Made by a program: the position numbers and the translations under genes
Shown here: positions 19,460 through 27,213 of the stretch, piece by piece
Numbering within the stretch: the stretch's first letter is position 1
How the letters are laid out: every line of letters starts with the position of its first letter
Assembly (NCBI RefSeq): GCF_014932895.1
Contig: NZ_JACYOF010000008.1
Location: forward strand, 124,001 to 188,000
From: Bacillus thuringiensis
GTDB lineage: Bacteria > Bacillota > Bacilli > Bacillales > Bacillaceae_G
Reading direction: 5' to 3'
DNA length: 64,000 nucleotides
Notes under the pieces: model-generated
What the model was told of the DNA's origin: nothing
Seen by the model: the letters and a program-made list of their open reading frames with translations, nothing else
Database searches by the model: none

Positions 19460-19966
19460 ATGGAAATTCGCTTATTAACAACAGAGGACGCAGAAATATA
19501 TTTAAAAGTTTGTATGGAAGGTTTAACGAAAAACCCTGAAGCTTTTAGCTCTTCTTATGAAGATGTTCTTAAACAGGAAGACCCTGTGGCTGCTATGGCC
19601 AAACGATTAAGCAATCCGGATAAGTATACTCTAGGTGTTTTCAAAGATAATGATTTAATCGGTATTGCTACTTTAGAAACAAAGCCATTCATTAAGCAAG
19701 AGCATAAAGCAAAAATCGGCTCCGTTTTTGTTTCCCCAAAAGCGCGTGGCCTTGGTGCAGGACGAGCTTTAATTAAAGCTATTATTGAAAATGCCGATAA
19801 ATTGCAAGTAGAACAACTCATGCTTGATGTAGTGGCTGGAAATACTGCCGCAAAAAAATTATATGAGTCATTAGGTTTCCAAACTTACGGCGTACAAGAA
19901 CGTTCTTTAAAACACAATGGTCAATATTGGGACGAGGAACATATGGTTTTATTCTTAAATGATTAA
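19460..19966 (+). CDS. GNAT-family N-acetyltransferase (paralog 1)
   Basis: This 168-residue acetyltransferase has the acetyl-CoA loop in SVFVSPKARGLGAGRALI (R/Q-x-x-G-x-G/A motif A) and ends with WDEEHMVLFL. The substrate is unknown. It is strongly similar over its full length to the gene at 23144 (shared NPEAFSSSYED, KIGSV.VSPKARGLGAG, GVQERSLK.NGQYWDEEHMVLFL), so the two are recent duplicates now separated by a two-component system. The start at 19460 follows a GGGAGG site; the reading frame extends upstream without support. Confidence 0.85.
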   Translation: MEIRLLTTEDAEIYLKVCMEGLTKNPEAFSSSYEDVLKQEDPVAAMAKRLSNPDKYTLGVFKDNDLIGIATLETKPFIKQEHKAKIGSVFVSPKARGLGAGRALIKAIIENADKLQVEQLMLDVVAGNTAAKKLYESLGFQTYGVQERSLKHNGQYWDEEHMVLFLND

Positions 19967-19985
19967 TACTGCAATATAACTTTTC

Positions 19986-20019
19986 AAAAGCATCTTCTTA
20001 TTACGAACGATGCTTTTTT
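19986..20019 (+). terminator. Terminator of acetyltransferase paralog 1
   Basis: AAAAGCATC and GATGCTTTT form a 9-bp stem with a 14-base loop and a T run. Confidence 0.7.
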
Positions 20020-20023
20020 CATT

Positions 20024-20086
20024 ACAACAATGTAATCTTCATGTCACCTTTATCGATCGTACCAATCCTTTCCAATCCTTATACTA
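20024..20086 (+). promoter_or_regulatory. Mini-gene promoter block A
   Basis: ACAACAATGTAA at 20024 is followed by TGTCA, TCGATCGT and TTATACTA at 20079. The first and last elements are 55 bases apart, exactly as in two other blocks (26953 and 36710). TGTAAT-N5-TGTCAC is an 11-bp direct repeat of the kind bound by OmpR-family regulators. No good -35 box is present, which suggests an activated promoter. Confidence 0.55.
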
Positions 20087-20139
20087 GACATATCAAATGA
20101 ACGAACAGCATTCAATTGATGTATAGAGGAGAGTGTGAC

Positions 20140-20229
20140 ATGAAACAAAACAAACAAGCTATCTTTTTAATATTTGCTACAGCGATTTTAACTTCCGGAC
20201 TAGCCATTTTGCCTTGGTTTATTATATAG
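20140..20229 (+). CDS. 29-residue single-span membrane peptide
   Basis: An ATG with a strong GAGGAGAG site starts a 29-codon frame: a short charged head MKQNKQ, then a hydrophobic stretch to ILPWFII. It is followed at once by its own strong terminator and preceded by promoter block A, so it forms a complete transcription unit. I do not recognise the family. It lies just upstream of a two-component system and converges on another tiny gene. Function is unknown; it could be a membrane-acting regulator or stress peptide. Confidence 0.6.
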   Translation: MKQNKQAIFLIFATAILTSGLAILPWFII

Positions 20230-20237
20230 AATGAAAT

Positions 20238-20277
20238 AAAAAAGCTTATTGCTTCTTTAAGAAGCAATAAGCTTTTT
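20238..20277. terminator. Terminator of the 29-residue peptide gene
   Basis: AAAAAAGCTTATTGCTTC and GAAGCAATAAGCTTTTTT form an 18-bp stem; it works in both directions and also serves the converging 40-codon gene. Confidence 0.88.
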
Positions 20278-20285
20278 TCTATCTA

Positions 20286-20408
20286 TTATGAAATCCCGAA
20301 AATTTTATTTACACAACTAATAATAATAAGCATAGATACGGCAACACACATCACAACTGCATTACGATCTTGCTTTTCTTTTTGTAAACGTTCTTCTTTT
20401 TTACTCAT
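20286..20408 (-). CDS. 40-residue small membrane protein
   Basis: The ATG at 20408 is preceded by AAAGGGG. The product has a charged N-terminal half (MSKKEERLQKEKQDRN) and one hydrophobic helix (AVVMCVAVSMLIIISCV), so it is a likely single-span membrane protein with its head in the cytoplasm. Family is not recognised. About 20 bases upstream of its ribosome site lies a long terminator-like hairpin, suggesting control by transcription attenuation. Confidence 0.5.
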   Translation of the reverse strand: MSKKEERLQKEKQDRNAVVMCVAVSMLIIISCVNKIFGIS

Positions 20409-20427
20409 GTGTATAATCCCCTTTATA

Positions 20428-20500
20428 ATAAAAAAAGTGTGAGATAGGAATTTTTCCTTATCCGATGCGAGGTGAATACGAAAATCCTCTCTATCTCACA
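20428..20500 (-). promoter_or_regulatory. Terminator-like hairpin in the leader of the 40-residue gene
   Basis: On the minus strand TGTGAGATAG and CTATCTCACA enclose about 42 bases with further internal pairing, followed by a run of seven T, just upstream of the gene. A second hairpin with arms TGTCATTTTA/TAAAATGACA lies at 20519-20542. This looks like a regulated leader or the 3' end of a small RNA. It does not match a riboswitch class I know. Confidence 0.45.
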
Positions 20501-20742
20501 TACACAATAGAATGGAATTGTCATTTTATAAATAAAATGACATGACGTTATGTCGCAACATAGGGTATTTTGTGTCGCTACGTTTTCTATTATAAAAAAT
20601 AGTTGTGCAAAACTAGTGCATTTTTTATGTCAATTGCCCTAAGCGAAAAAATCAGCCATCCATTCAATCACATAAAAAGAGTTTTTTATTATTTTCATGT
20701 AAACTATACAAGTAGAATGAATAGTTTGGGGTGCACAAGATT

Positions 20743-21414
20743 ATGGTAAAAATTTTATTAGTAGACGATGAAGAACGTATGTTACGATTGTTAGATCTTT
20801 TCTTAAGCCCTCGCGGCTATTTTTGTATGAAAGCTACATCTGGACTTGAAGCACTGGAATTAATCGAACAAAAAGACTTCGATATGATTTTATTAGATGT
20901 TATGATGCCAAATATGGATGGTTGGGATACTTGCTATCAAATTCGCCAAATTTCCAACGTTCCAATTATTATGCTAACAGCCCGCAACCAAAATTACGAT
21001 ATGGTTAAAGGTCTTACAATAGGAGCAGATGACTATATTACAAAACCATTTGATGAGCATGTACTAGTCGCACGAATTGAGGCTATATTACGCCGTACAA
21101 AGAAAGATGGATTTGTTAGCTTCAAAGGTATTGAGTGGGATAAAACGAAACATACTGTCACAGTTTATGACGAAAAAATCTCACTAACTCCTATCGAATT
21201 TTCGTTACTTGGACTATTTTTACAAAATACAAATCGCGCTTACAGCCGCGATGATCTAATCGAAAAAATTTGGGGCTATCAAACAGACATCGAATACAGA
21301 ACAATCGATTCGCATATTCGCAATATCCGTGATAAATTACGCAAAAAAGGATTTCCAGTGGAGGATTATTTAGAAACTGTTTATAAAGTCGGATATAAAT
21401 GGAAAAATGACTAA
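20743..21414 (+). CDS. OmpR/PhoB-family response regulator
   Basis: This 223-residue DNA-binding regulator has a receiver domain (VDDEERM, phosphorylated D52 in LLDVMMP, T and K in LTARN and ITKPFD) and a C-terminal winged helix with YRTIDSHIRNIRDKLRKK. The ATG at 20743 is preferred; the GTG four codons earlier overlaps the GGGG site. It pairs with the histidine kinase at 21552, although a 137-base stretch with an inverted repeat and a bcr1 fragment separates them. Target genes are unknown; the nearby mini-gene promoters with an 11-bp direct repeat are candidates. Confidence 0.9.
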   Translation: MVKILLVDDEERMLRLLDLFLSPRGYFCMKATSGLEALELIEQKDFDMILLDVMMPNMDGWDTCYQIRQISNVPIIMLTARNQNYDMVKGLTIGADDYITKPFDEHVLVARIEAILRRTKKDGFVSFKGIEWDKTKHTVTVYDEKISLTPIEFSLLGLFLQNTNRAYSRDDLIEKIWGYQTDIEYRTIDSHIRNIRDKLRKKGFPVEDYLETVYKVGYKWKND

Positions 21415-21420
21415 TTACTT

Positions 21421-21455
21421 CGGTCAGTGGAAAATGATATGATATACACTGACCG
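21421..21455. other. Inverted repeat after the response regulator
   Basis: CGGTCAGTG and CACTGACCG (9 bp, 17-base loop) lie 6 bases after the stop codon. No U-run follows. It may be an RNA hairpin that tunes read-through to the kinase, or half of an eroded repeat. Confidence 0.45.
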
Positions 21456-21528
21456 TAAAAGCCCGATCAGTTCAACTAATAATCCGTGGGGATTTGTCCA
21501 TCCTCACGGATTATTAGTTGAACTTTAT
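21455..21528 (-). repeat. Degenerate partial bcr1-type repeat
   Basis: The stretch GTAAAAGCCCGAT..GTTCAACTAATAATC..GTGGGGAT matches part of the reverse complement of the bcr1 copy at 26134, and the right end reads AACTTTAT, keeping the terminal TTTAT. About half the element is missing. Its arms TTCAACTAATAATCCGTGGG/CC form a long hairpin between two cooperating genes. Confidence 0.65.
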
Positions 21529-21551
21529 ATGAAATAAGGTATGGTGAGAAA

Positions 21552-22997
21552 ATGAGCAAACTTTCACTTAAAGTTGGGACATACTTTTTAATATTAGCTT
21601 TATGTATTGAAACAATCGCTTTCGTATCTTTTTACAAAAGCCTTTCAAAAATGCGGGTTGAAGAAGAAACGATTTCTCTTTTAGAAAAAGGAAATCGTTA
21701 TCGTGATACGATTGAACGTCGTGCAAAATGGAGCGAATACGCTCAGCAAAAAAAATATACTGAACATTACAAACGTCCTGAATCCCCCATTTTCACTATT
21801 GAACATGCCGCTGAAGATTTAATGGAAACAGAGGCACTTACTAATTCCGATATAATTATCGTTATAACTGATAATTATGGAAAAATCACGTCTGCCTCAG
21901 CAACTGTAACAAAAGATATGCAGCAACAACTCCATTGCAAAACACAACCTGTTACAAGAGATGGCTTAATAGTAGAAAAGAACTGGAAAAAATCAAAATT
22001 TATCTCAACAGCAAGTCCGATTAAAACAAAAGACTTTAATGGTAACCTACACATGTTTTTAAAAACATCATTTTTAGAAAATATGTTACTTAGACTCATG
22101 AATCAATTCATCATCGTTAGTATTTTAACACTTATTTTAACAACTATTTCTGTCTTTTTCTTCTCCCGCGTTATTACAGAGCCGCTTATAAAAATGAAGA
22201 AAGCAACAGAAAAAATATCAAAATTAAATACACCGATTCAATTAGGAATTAAACGTAATGATGAACTTGGAAGCTTAGCAAAAACCATTGAAGATTTATC
22301 CAGCGAACTTACGTATATGAAAAAGGAACGAAATGAATTTCTCGCTAGTGTCGCTCACGAATTACTAACTCCATTAACCTATATGAAAGGTTATGCGAAA
22401 GTAGCAAAGAGAGACTCTTTAACGAAAGACGAACGTAAAGAATACTTACAAATCATTGAAGATGAAACAGATAGTATAACCGATCTTGTACAAGATTTAT
22501 TTATACTTGTACAATTAGAACAACACCAGTTTGTTATTAAAAAACAAAACATGCTACTTCGATCATTTTTAGAGCGAATGGTTGAAAAAACAAAAACAAC
22601 ATTAACGAACAAACAAATGCAAATTCATGTATATTGTAAAAATGATTTAGAAGTTTGGATAGACGAAAGACGCATGGAACAAGTTATGTTAAATTTATTG
22701 CACAATGCTTATCAACATTCGCCAGAAAACACATCTATAACGATACGTGTACTAGCGGAAACAGATTATTTTACAATAAGTGTACAAGATGAAGGTGAAG
22801 GTATTCCTGAAGAAGATATCCCACATATTTTTGACCGTTTTTATCGTGTTGATAAATCCAGAACCAGGGCTACCGGAGGAAAAGGTATTGGGCTGGCTGT
22901 TGCAAAGGAAATTGTCGAACTTCATAATGGTTCTATTAAAGTTAAAAGTGAATTAGGCGTCGGAACAGAATTTATAATTGAATTACCCTTTGAATAA
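21552..22997 (+). CDS. Sensor histidine kinase
   Basis: This 481-residue membrane kinase has an N-terminal helix, an extracytoplasmic domain of about 150 residues (30-185), a second helix, HAMP (about 205-258), HisKA with H269 in SVAHELLTPL, and an ATPase domain with N, G1 and G2 boxes (NLLHNAYQHSPEN, DEGEGIPEEDI, GGKGIGLAVAKEIV). It is the partner of the regulator at 20743. The extracytoplasmic part shows no recognisable ligand fold. The operon is closed by a terminator at 23012. Confidence 0.9.
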   Translation: MSKLSLKVGTYFLILALCIETIAFVSFYKSLSKMRVEEETISLLEKGNRYRDTIERRAKWSEYAQQKKYTEHYKRPESPIFTIEHAAEDLMETEALTNSDIIIVITDNYGKITSASATVTKDMQQQLHCKTQPVTRDGLIVEKNWKKSKFISTASPIKTKDFNGNLHMFLKTSFLENMLLRLMNQFIIVSILTLILTTISVFFFSRVITEPLIKMKKATEKISKLNTPIQLGIKRNDELGSLAKTIEDLSSELTYMKKERNEFLASVAHELLTPLTYMKGYAKVAKRDSLTKDERKEYLQIIEDETDSITDLVQDLFILVQLEQHQFVIKKQNMLLRSFLERMVEKTKTTLTNKQMQIHVYCKNDLEVWIDERRMEQVMLNLLHNAYQHSPENTSITIRVLAETDYFTISVQDEGEGIPEEDIPHIFDRFYRVDKSRTRATGGKGIGLAVAKEIVELHNGSIKVKSELGVGTEFIIELPFE

Positions 22998-23011
22998 TAT
23001 ATGCGTGAAAT

Positions 23012-23045
23012 CACCAGTAGTAGTAAACACTACTGGTGTTATTTT
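23012..23045 (+). terminator. Terminator of the two-component operon
   Basis: CACCAGTAGT and ACTACTGGTG form a 10-bp stem followed by TTATTTTG. Confidence 0.8.
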
Positions 23046-23143
23046 GTTCATAAAATCACCTCATATAAGCTAGACTTTTGAAATTATTCTTATTTCAATA
23101 TAAAATAAAGGTACATTTGTCAAAGATTTGGAGGGTGATATAA

Positions 23144-23656
23144 TTGGATATCCATGTATTAACAAAAGACGAAGCGGAAATTTACTTAGAACTTCGCGTA
23201 GAAGGATTAAAGCAAAACCCTGAAGCTTTCAGCTCTTCTTATGAGGATATTATTAATAAAGAGTGTGCTATCGAATATAAAGCACAAAAATTAGCACAAG
23301 ATGAAAACTATACACTAGGTGCATTTAAAGATGGAAAATTAATCGGAGTTGCAACACTGGAAACGAAACCATATGTAAAACAAGAACATAAAGCAAAAAT
23401 CGGTTCAGTATACGTATCTCCAAAAGCACGCGGACTTGGAGCAGGAAAAGCACTGATTAAAGAATGTCTTGAGCTTGCTAAATCTTTAGAAGTAGAACAA
23501 GTTATGCTTGATGTTGTTGTCGGAAACGATGGTGCAAAAAAACTTTATGAGTCATTAGGCTTCAAAACATTTGGTGTGCAAGAACGTTCATTAAAGTATA
23601 ACGGACAATATTGGGATGAAGAGCATATGGTCTTATTCCTAGATGAAAATAAATAA
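23144..23656 (+). CDS. GNAT-family N-acetyltransferase (paralog 2)
   Basis: This 170-residue duplicate of the acetyltransferase at 19460 has the same acetyl-CoA loop (SVYVSPKARGLGAGKALI) and the same C-terminal block. It starts with TTG at 23144, with GGAGG nine bases upstream. The substrate is unknown. It converges on the MocR regulator gene and shares a palindromic terminator with it. Confidence 0.85.
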   Translation: MDIHVLTKDEAEIYLELRVEGLKQNPEAFSSSYEDIINKECAIEYKAQKLAQDENYTLGAFKDGKLIGVATLETKPYVKQEHKAKIGSVYVSPKARGLGAGKALIKECLELAKSLEVEQVMLDVVVGNDGAKKLYESLGFKTFGVQERSLKYNGQYWDEEHMVLFLDENK

Positions 23657-23657
23657 T

Positions 23658-23690
23658 AAAAAACATCCTCTCATATATGAGGATGTTTTT
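23658..23690. terminator. Bidirectional terminator (acetyltransferase 2 / MocR gene)
   Basis: AAAAACATCCTC and GAGGATGTTTTT form a 12-bp stem between converging genes. Confidence 0.85.
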
Positions 23691-25090
23691 TACTTTCTTG
23701 TAAACCATGCCGTACTTAATAATTGAATCGCTTTCGCAATTTCTTCTTCTGATAAAATCGCAAATCCAAGTAGAACTACATTTTCAGGTGCAGTACCACC
23801 TTTATAGTACGTAGAAACAGGATATATTTTAATACTATGTTTCGCCGCTTCTTTAATTAATTTTTCTTCCTGCATTCCATTATGCACCTTTAATAAAATA
23901 TGTAATCCCGAATCTTCTCCTATCACTTCAACGTGATTAGAAAAATATTTTTCCATTTCCAAAACAAGCCGATCTCTTTTTTTTCGATAGACAACACGCA
24001 TTTTATGAATATGCTTTTCCCAATGTCCTTCGTTTAAAAACCTTCTAATCACTTCTTGATCCATTCTTGAAACACTTTGTGTATAAAACAAATATTGCTG
24101 TTGATACTTTTTAATTAATTTCTTTGGTAACACCATATAACTCATGCGTAACGATGGTAACAATGCTTTAGATAACGTCCCCATATAAATAACTTTTCCA
24201 TCTGTATCTAATCCCTGTAGTGCTGGTATCGGCTTTCCCGAATAACGAAATTCACTATCATAATCATCTTCAATAATATACCTACCTTCTTCTTTCTTTG
24301 CCCATTGTAAAAGCTGCATTCTTCTCGTGATAGGCATGATCATTCCATACGGAAACTGATGAGAAGGAGTAACAAATACAACATTCGCATCGCTATTTTC
24401 TAAATCTGCAATACAAATTCCATCTCTATCCAAAGATAACATTTGGACTCTTTTTTCTCCCTGTTCAAAAGCGACCATTTTCCTATGATATCCTGGATTT
24501 TCAACTGCATAATTGCTTCCCTTTAATAATTGAAACAGTAGTTTCACTAATATTTGTGTTCCCGCTCCTAATACGATTTGACTAGCTGAACAACGCACCC
24601 CTCTAGATTCAAACAAATAGTTCGCAATCTCTTCTCTTAAGCTCACTTCTCCTTGAGGGTGTCCAAGAAAGAGCATTTCATTATTATGTGGCTGCCATAC
24701 TTCATTTATAATTTTCCGATATATATTGAACGGAAAAGCATTTGTATCAATTCCTGTTTGTGTGAAATCAAATTTGTAATCCTTCTCCTGAAACAGTACT
24801 TCTCCTATTCTCTCTTCGCTTCCTTCTACATGAACCATTCGCTCAATCTCACACACAAAATAACCTTTTCTCGAAATCGATTCAATATAACCTTCCGCAA
24901 GTAATTGCTCGTAAGCCGCCTCTACTGTATTTTTACTTACTTGTAAATGTGTTGCCAACTTTCGCTTAGCTGGTAACTTCGTAAAAGGTAAGATCGTTCC
25001 TTCTTTAATTTCCTTTTTTATATACTCATACAATTGCACATACAATGCCTTTTTACTATTCATATTTAAATTAGGTGTTAATTCTAACAT
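23690..25090 (-). CDS. MocR-type regulator (GntR HTH fused to aminotransferase fold)
   Basis: This 466-residue protein has an N-terminal GntR winged helix (about 10-78, with KLPAKRKLATHLQVSKNTVEAAYEQLLAEGYI) joined to a type I PLP aminotransferase-like domain. IIEDDYDSEFRYSG and GTLSKALLPSLRMSY carry the PLP-binding aspartate and the Schiff-base lysine, so it can bind PLP. Relatives include PdxR and GabR. It is divergent from the EamA transporter at 25211, and such pairs usually mean that the regulator controls the transporter. The effector here is unknown. Confidence 0.88.
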   Translation of the reverse strand: MLELTPNLNMNSKKALYVQLYEYIKKEIKEGTILPFTKLPAKRKLATHLQVSKNTVEAAYEQLLAEGYIESISRKGYFVCEIERMVHVEGSEERIGEVLFQEKDYKFDFTQTGIDTNAFPFNIYRKIINEVWQPHNNEMLFLGHPQGEVSLREEIANYLFESRGVRCSASQIVLGAGTQILVKLLFQLLKGSNYAVENPGYHRKMVAFEQGEKRVQMLSLDRDGICIADLENSDANVVFVTPSHQFPYGMIMPITRRMQLLQWAKKEEGRYIIEDDYDSEFRYSGKPIPALQGLDTDGKVIYMGTLSKALLPSLRMSYMVLPKKLIKKYQQQYLFYTQSVSRMDQEVIRRFLNEGHWEKHIHKMRVVYRKKRDRLVLEMEKYFSNHVEVIGEDSGLHILLKVHNGMQEEKLIKEAAKHSIKIYPVSTYYKGGTAPENVVLLGFAILSEEEIAKAIQLLSTAWFTRK

Positions 25091-25210
25091 AATATCTGAC
25101 CCCTTAATAAAATTAAAATCTGATACTTTTTACAGTACCAGAAGTTATATATAATTTCTTTTATCATGTCACACATAAAAAATCAAATACTAGAGAGGAG
25201 ATGCGTGATA

Positions 25211-26137
25211 ATGAACAATAGTAGACGTATTGGACTCATTATGATTATTACAGGAGCTACCTTATGGGGATTATCTGGCCCAATGATTCAGTGGCTATTT
25301 CAACATACTAACGTATCATCAATTGATTTTTTAACAATTCGTTTGTTGCTTGCAGGAATATTCATTTTATCTTTCTTGCTTATAAAGAAACAAAACATAT
25401 TCCGCATTTGGAAACGTCCTAGACAATCTATACAACTTGTTATTTTCTCTATTCTCGGCATGCTTGGTGCGCAATACGCTTTTATCGAAACGGTTCATAT
25501 TAGTAACGCGGTCACAGCAACGCTATTTCAATTTCTAGGTCCTGTTCTTATTACGATGTACGTTGCATTTGAACAAAAGAAATTCCCTGCTTCTATGCAA
25601 ATACTCGCAATTATAACGGCACTAACAGGGACATACTTCATTATTACAAACGGCTCAATTGAAAATATTGTTTTATCTAAAGAAGCCATTATTTTCGGCC
25701 TATTAACAGCAATTGGATTTGCATTTTATACCCTTCATCCGGCTTCTCTTATTAAGGAATGTGGAACAACAATAGTAATTGGATGGGGAATGTTAATCGG
25801 AGGGATTGCATTGCTTATTTGCAATCATTCGGTTGGATGGAATCAGCTTTCACAAACCTTCACACCCAAAACTTTTTCTATGCTTATTCTTATCATTATA
25901 AGCGGTACTCTTTCTTTCCTTCTTTATATCGGTAGTCTTAAATACTTAGCAGCAACCGAAACAAGTATTTTATCTAGCATTGAACCACTTGTAGCTGCCA
26001 TCGTTTCAATCGCTTGGCTAAATGAATCTTTTGGAGCATATCAATTATTAGGCGGCGTCTGTATCGTTCTTTCTGTTATTTTCTTAACGATGCCTCAAAA
26101 AGAGAACGAACACACCTTTACAACTGAACAAGTATAA
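25211..26137 (+). CDS. EamA/DMT-family transporter
   Basis: This 308-residue integral membrane protein has ten hydrophobic helices in two EamA repeats, with typical GATLWGLSGP near the start and SSIEPLVAAIVSIAWLNE near the end. Members export amino acids or other metabolites. The ATG at 25211 follows GAGAGGAG. It is divergent from a MocR regulator that probably controls it. The TAA stop is formed within the ATAAA target of a bcr1-type repeat. Confidence 0.85.
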   Translation: MNNSRRIGLIMIITGATLWGLSGPMIQWLFQHTNVSSIDFLTIRLLLAGIFILSFLLIKKQNIFRIWKRPRQSIQLVIFSILGMLGAQYAFIETVHISNAVTATLFQFLGPVLITMYVAFEQKKFPASMQILAIITALTGTYFIITNGSIENIVLSKEAIIFGLLTAIGFAFYTLHPASLIKECGTTIVIGWGMLIGGIALLICNHSVGWNQLSQTFTPKTFSMLILIIISGTLSFLLYIGSLKYLAATETSILSSIEPLVAAIVSIAWLNESFGAYQLLGGVCIVLSVIFLTMPQKENEHTFTTEQV

Positions 26138-26288
26138 AGTGAAACTTTAATCAGTGCTTTTTTCCATCCCCCACTGATTATTAGTTGAACCAATCGGGCT
26201 TTTACGAGCAGCCCAACTCCCACCTAACTTCCTCGCATTCGCCGAATTTCGAGGCGGGAGTCTTACTGCCCGCAAATAGCGGGATAAA
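26134..26288 (+). repeat. bcr1-type dispersed repeat, copy 2 (155 bp)
   Basis: It runs from ATAAAGTGAAAC to GCGGGATAAA with perfect ATAAA direct repeats at both ends and a total of 155 bases. The first hairpin is reduced (CAGTGCTTTTTTCC in place of a G run). It begins inside the stop codon of the EamA gene. Confidence 0.85.
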
Positions 26289-26295
26289 AAATGTC

Positions 26296-26330
26296 AAAAG
26301 AGGTCGTACAAAACTTACGACCTCTTTTTA
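26296..26330 (+). terminator. Terminator downstream of the EamA gene and bcr1 copy 2
   Basis: AAAAGAGGTCGT and ACGACCTCTTTTT form a 12-bp stem with a U-tract. Confidence 0.85.
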
Positions 26331-26402
26331 TACTTTAAAGGAATTGTCCCGTCTTCTAGCAAATACAATTACACTAACAATAAAAAATAGGAGTGTGGCA
26401 CC

Positions 26403-26927
26403 ATGAAAAAAATCGGAACTCTGCTACTTCTCTCCTTCCTCATCGCTGGATGTACACAAGCACAATCCGATTCAAAGGCACCTAAAAGAGAAGCCATAAC
26501 AACATCATCCTCTCAAATTAGCGCACCTTCTTTTTTTCATCTTAGTGTTTTAAAAGATATAAATTGGGAAGAAGCGCCATCCTTCGTAGAAGGAAAGATA
26601 CCTTTAAAGGGGATTGAAAGAAGAATTGCAATGGCTGATACACCTATTGTCGCAAATGAACAAAATGAAATGATGTGGTACTTTCTAGACCCTCAAATGC
26701 CAACTGGAAAACTATCTATTATCGCTTTAAAACAAGGATCTGTCCTTCCAACACCAGTGATCGTTCCAAAAGAAACCTCCAAACCAACTTGGACTACTTC
26801 AAATACAGTCGATACTACAATAAAAGAACTCCCCCTCGTAATGTCACTGCCATCATCTGGATTATGGATATTAAATATATATGTGAATGAAAAATATTAT
26901 AATCAATTTGTAATCAATGCTGAGTAA
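26403..26927 (+). CDS. Secreted lipoprotein of unknown function (YhfM/DUF4871-like)
   Basis: This 174-residue protein has a type II signal peptide with lipobox LIAGC (lipidated C18). The mature part starts with a low-complexity serine/threonine linker, then a domain with WYFLDPQMPTGKLSIIALKQGS and SGLWILNIYVNEKYYNQFVI that looks like an Ig-type beta fold at its end. I link it loosely to B. subtilis YhfM-like lipoproteins from memory. An AGGAGTG site precedes the ATG. It is a single gene with no informative neighbour. Confidence 0.65.
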   Translation: MKKIGTLLLLSFLIAGCTQAQSDSKAPKREAITTSSSQISAPSFFHLSVLKDINWEEAPSFVEGKIPLKGIERRIAMADTPIVANEQNEMMWYFLDPQMPTGKLSIIALKQGSVLPTPVIVPKETSKPTWTTSNTVDTTIKELPLVMSLPSSGLWILNIYVNEKYYNQFVINAE

Positions 26928-26952
26928 AGTGACCCAACTAAAACACTTCCTT

Positions 26953-27015
26953 ATAACAAGGTAATTTCTACATCATGTACTTCGATAGTTAAATTCTCTC
27001 TCTTCTCTTATACTT
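26953..27015 (+). promoter_or_regulatory. Mini-gene promoter block C
   Basis: ATAACAAGGTAA at 26953, TTCGATAGT in the middle and TTATACTT at 27008 give the same 55-base spacing as blocks A (20024) and B (36710). The direct repeat is more decayed than in the others. Confidence 0.5.
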
Positions 27016-27040
27016 ACAGTAAGAAATGAAATGAGGAGAG

Positions 27041-27114
27041 ATGAAAAAATGATGGGAGTGATTGTAGTGGTAACTGAGGTTTTAGTAAATGGTAAACAAC
27101 TTTTGGTGGAATGA
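27041..27114 (+). pseudogene. Frameshifted copy of the 27-residue mini-gene
   Basis: After GAGGAGAG the frame ATG AAA AAA stops at TGA. Adding one G (as in the intact gene at 36812) would give MKKVMGVIVVVTEVLVNGKQLLVE, clearly related to that peptide. A restart at the ATG at 27049 could still make 21 residues (MMGVIVVVTEVLVNGKQLLVE). Downstream sequence (27153-27180) also matches the 36949-36976 segment. This is a duplicated unit whose leader codon has probably lost a base. Confidence 0.55.
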
Positions 27115-27177
27115 AATAGATAAATAGTGAATGGGCATAAATAATTCTACACTTCTTCATTATTTTGATTTCTTATC

Positions 27178-27210
27178 TCAAAAAAGCAGTGCCTCTTTAG
27201 GCACTGCTTC
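27178..27210 (-). terminator. Terminator of the malic enzyme gene
   Basis: AAGCAGTGCCT and AGGCACTGCTT form an 11-bp stem with a CTTT loop; minus-strand T residues follow. Confidence 0.85.
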
Positions 27211-27213
27211 TAA

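Noticed and set aside
20428-20545. Known riboswitch upstream of the 40-residue gene
   Set aside because: I could not match it to any riboswitch consensus I know; kept only as a structured leader.
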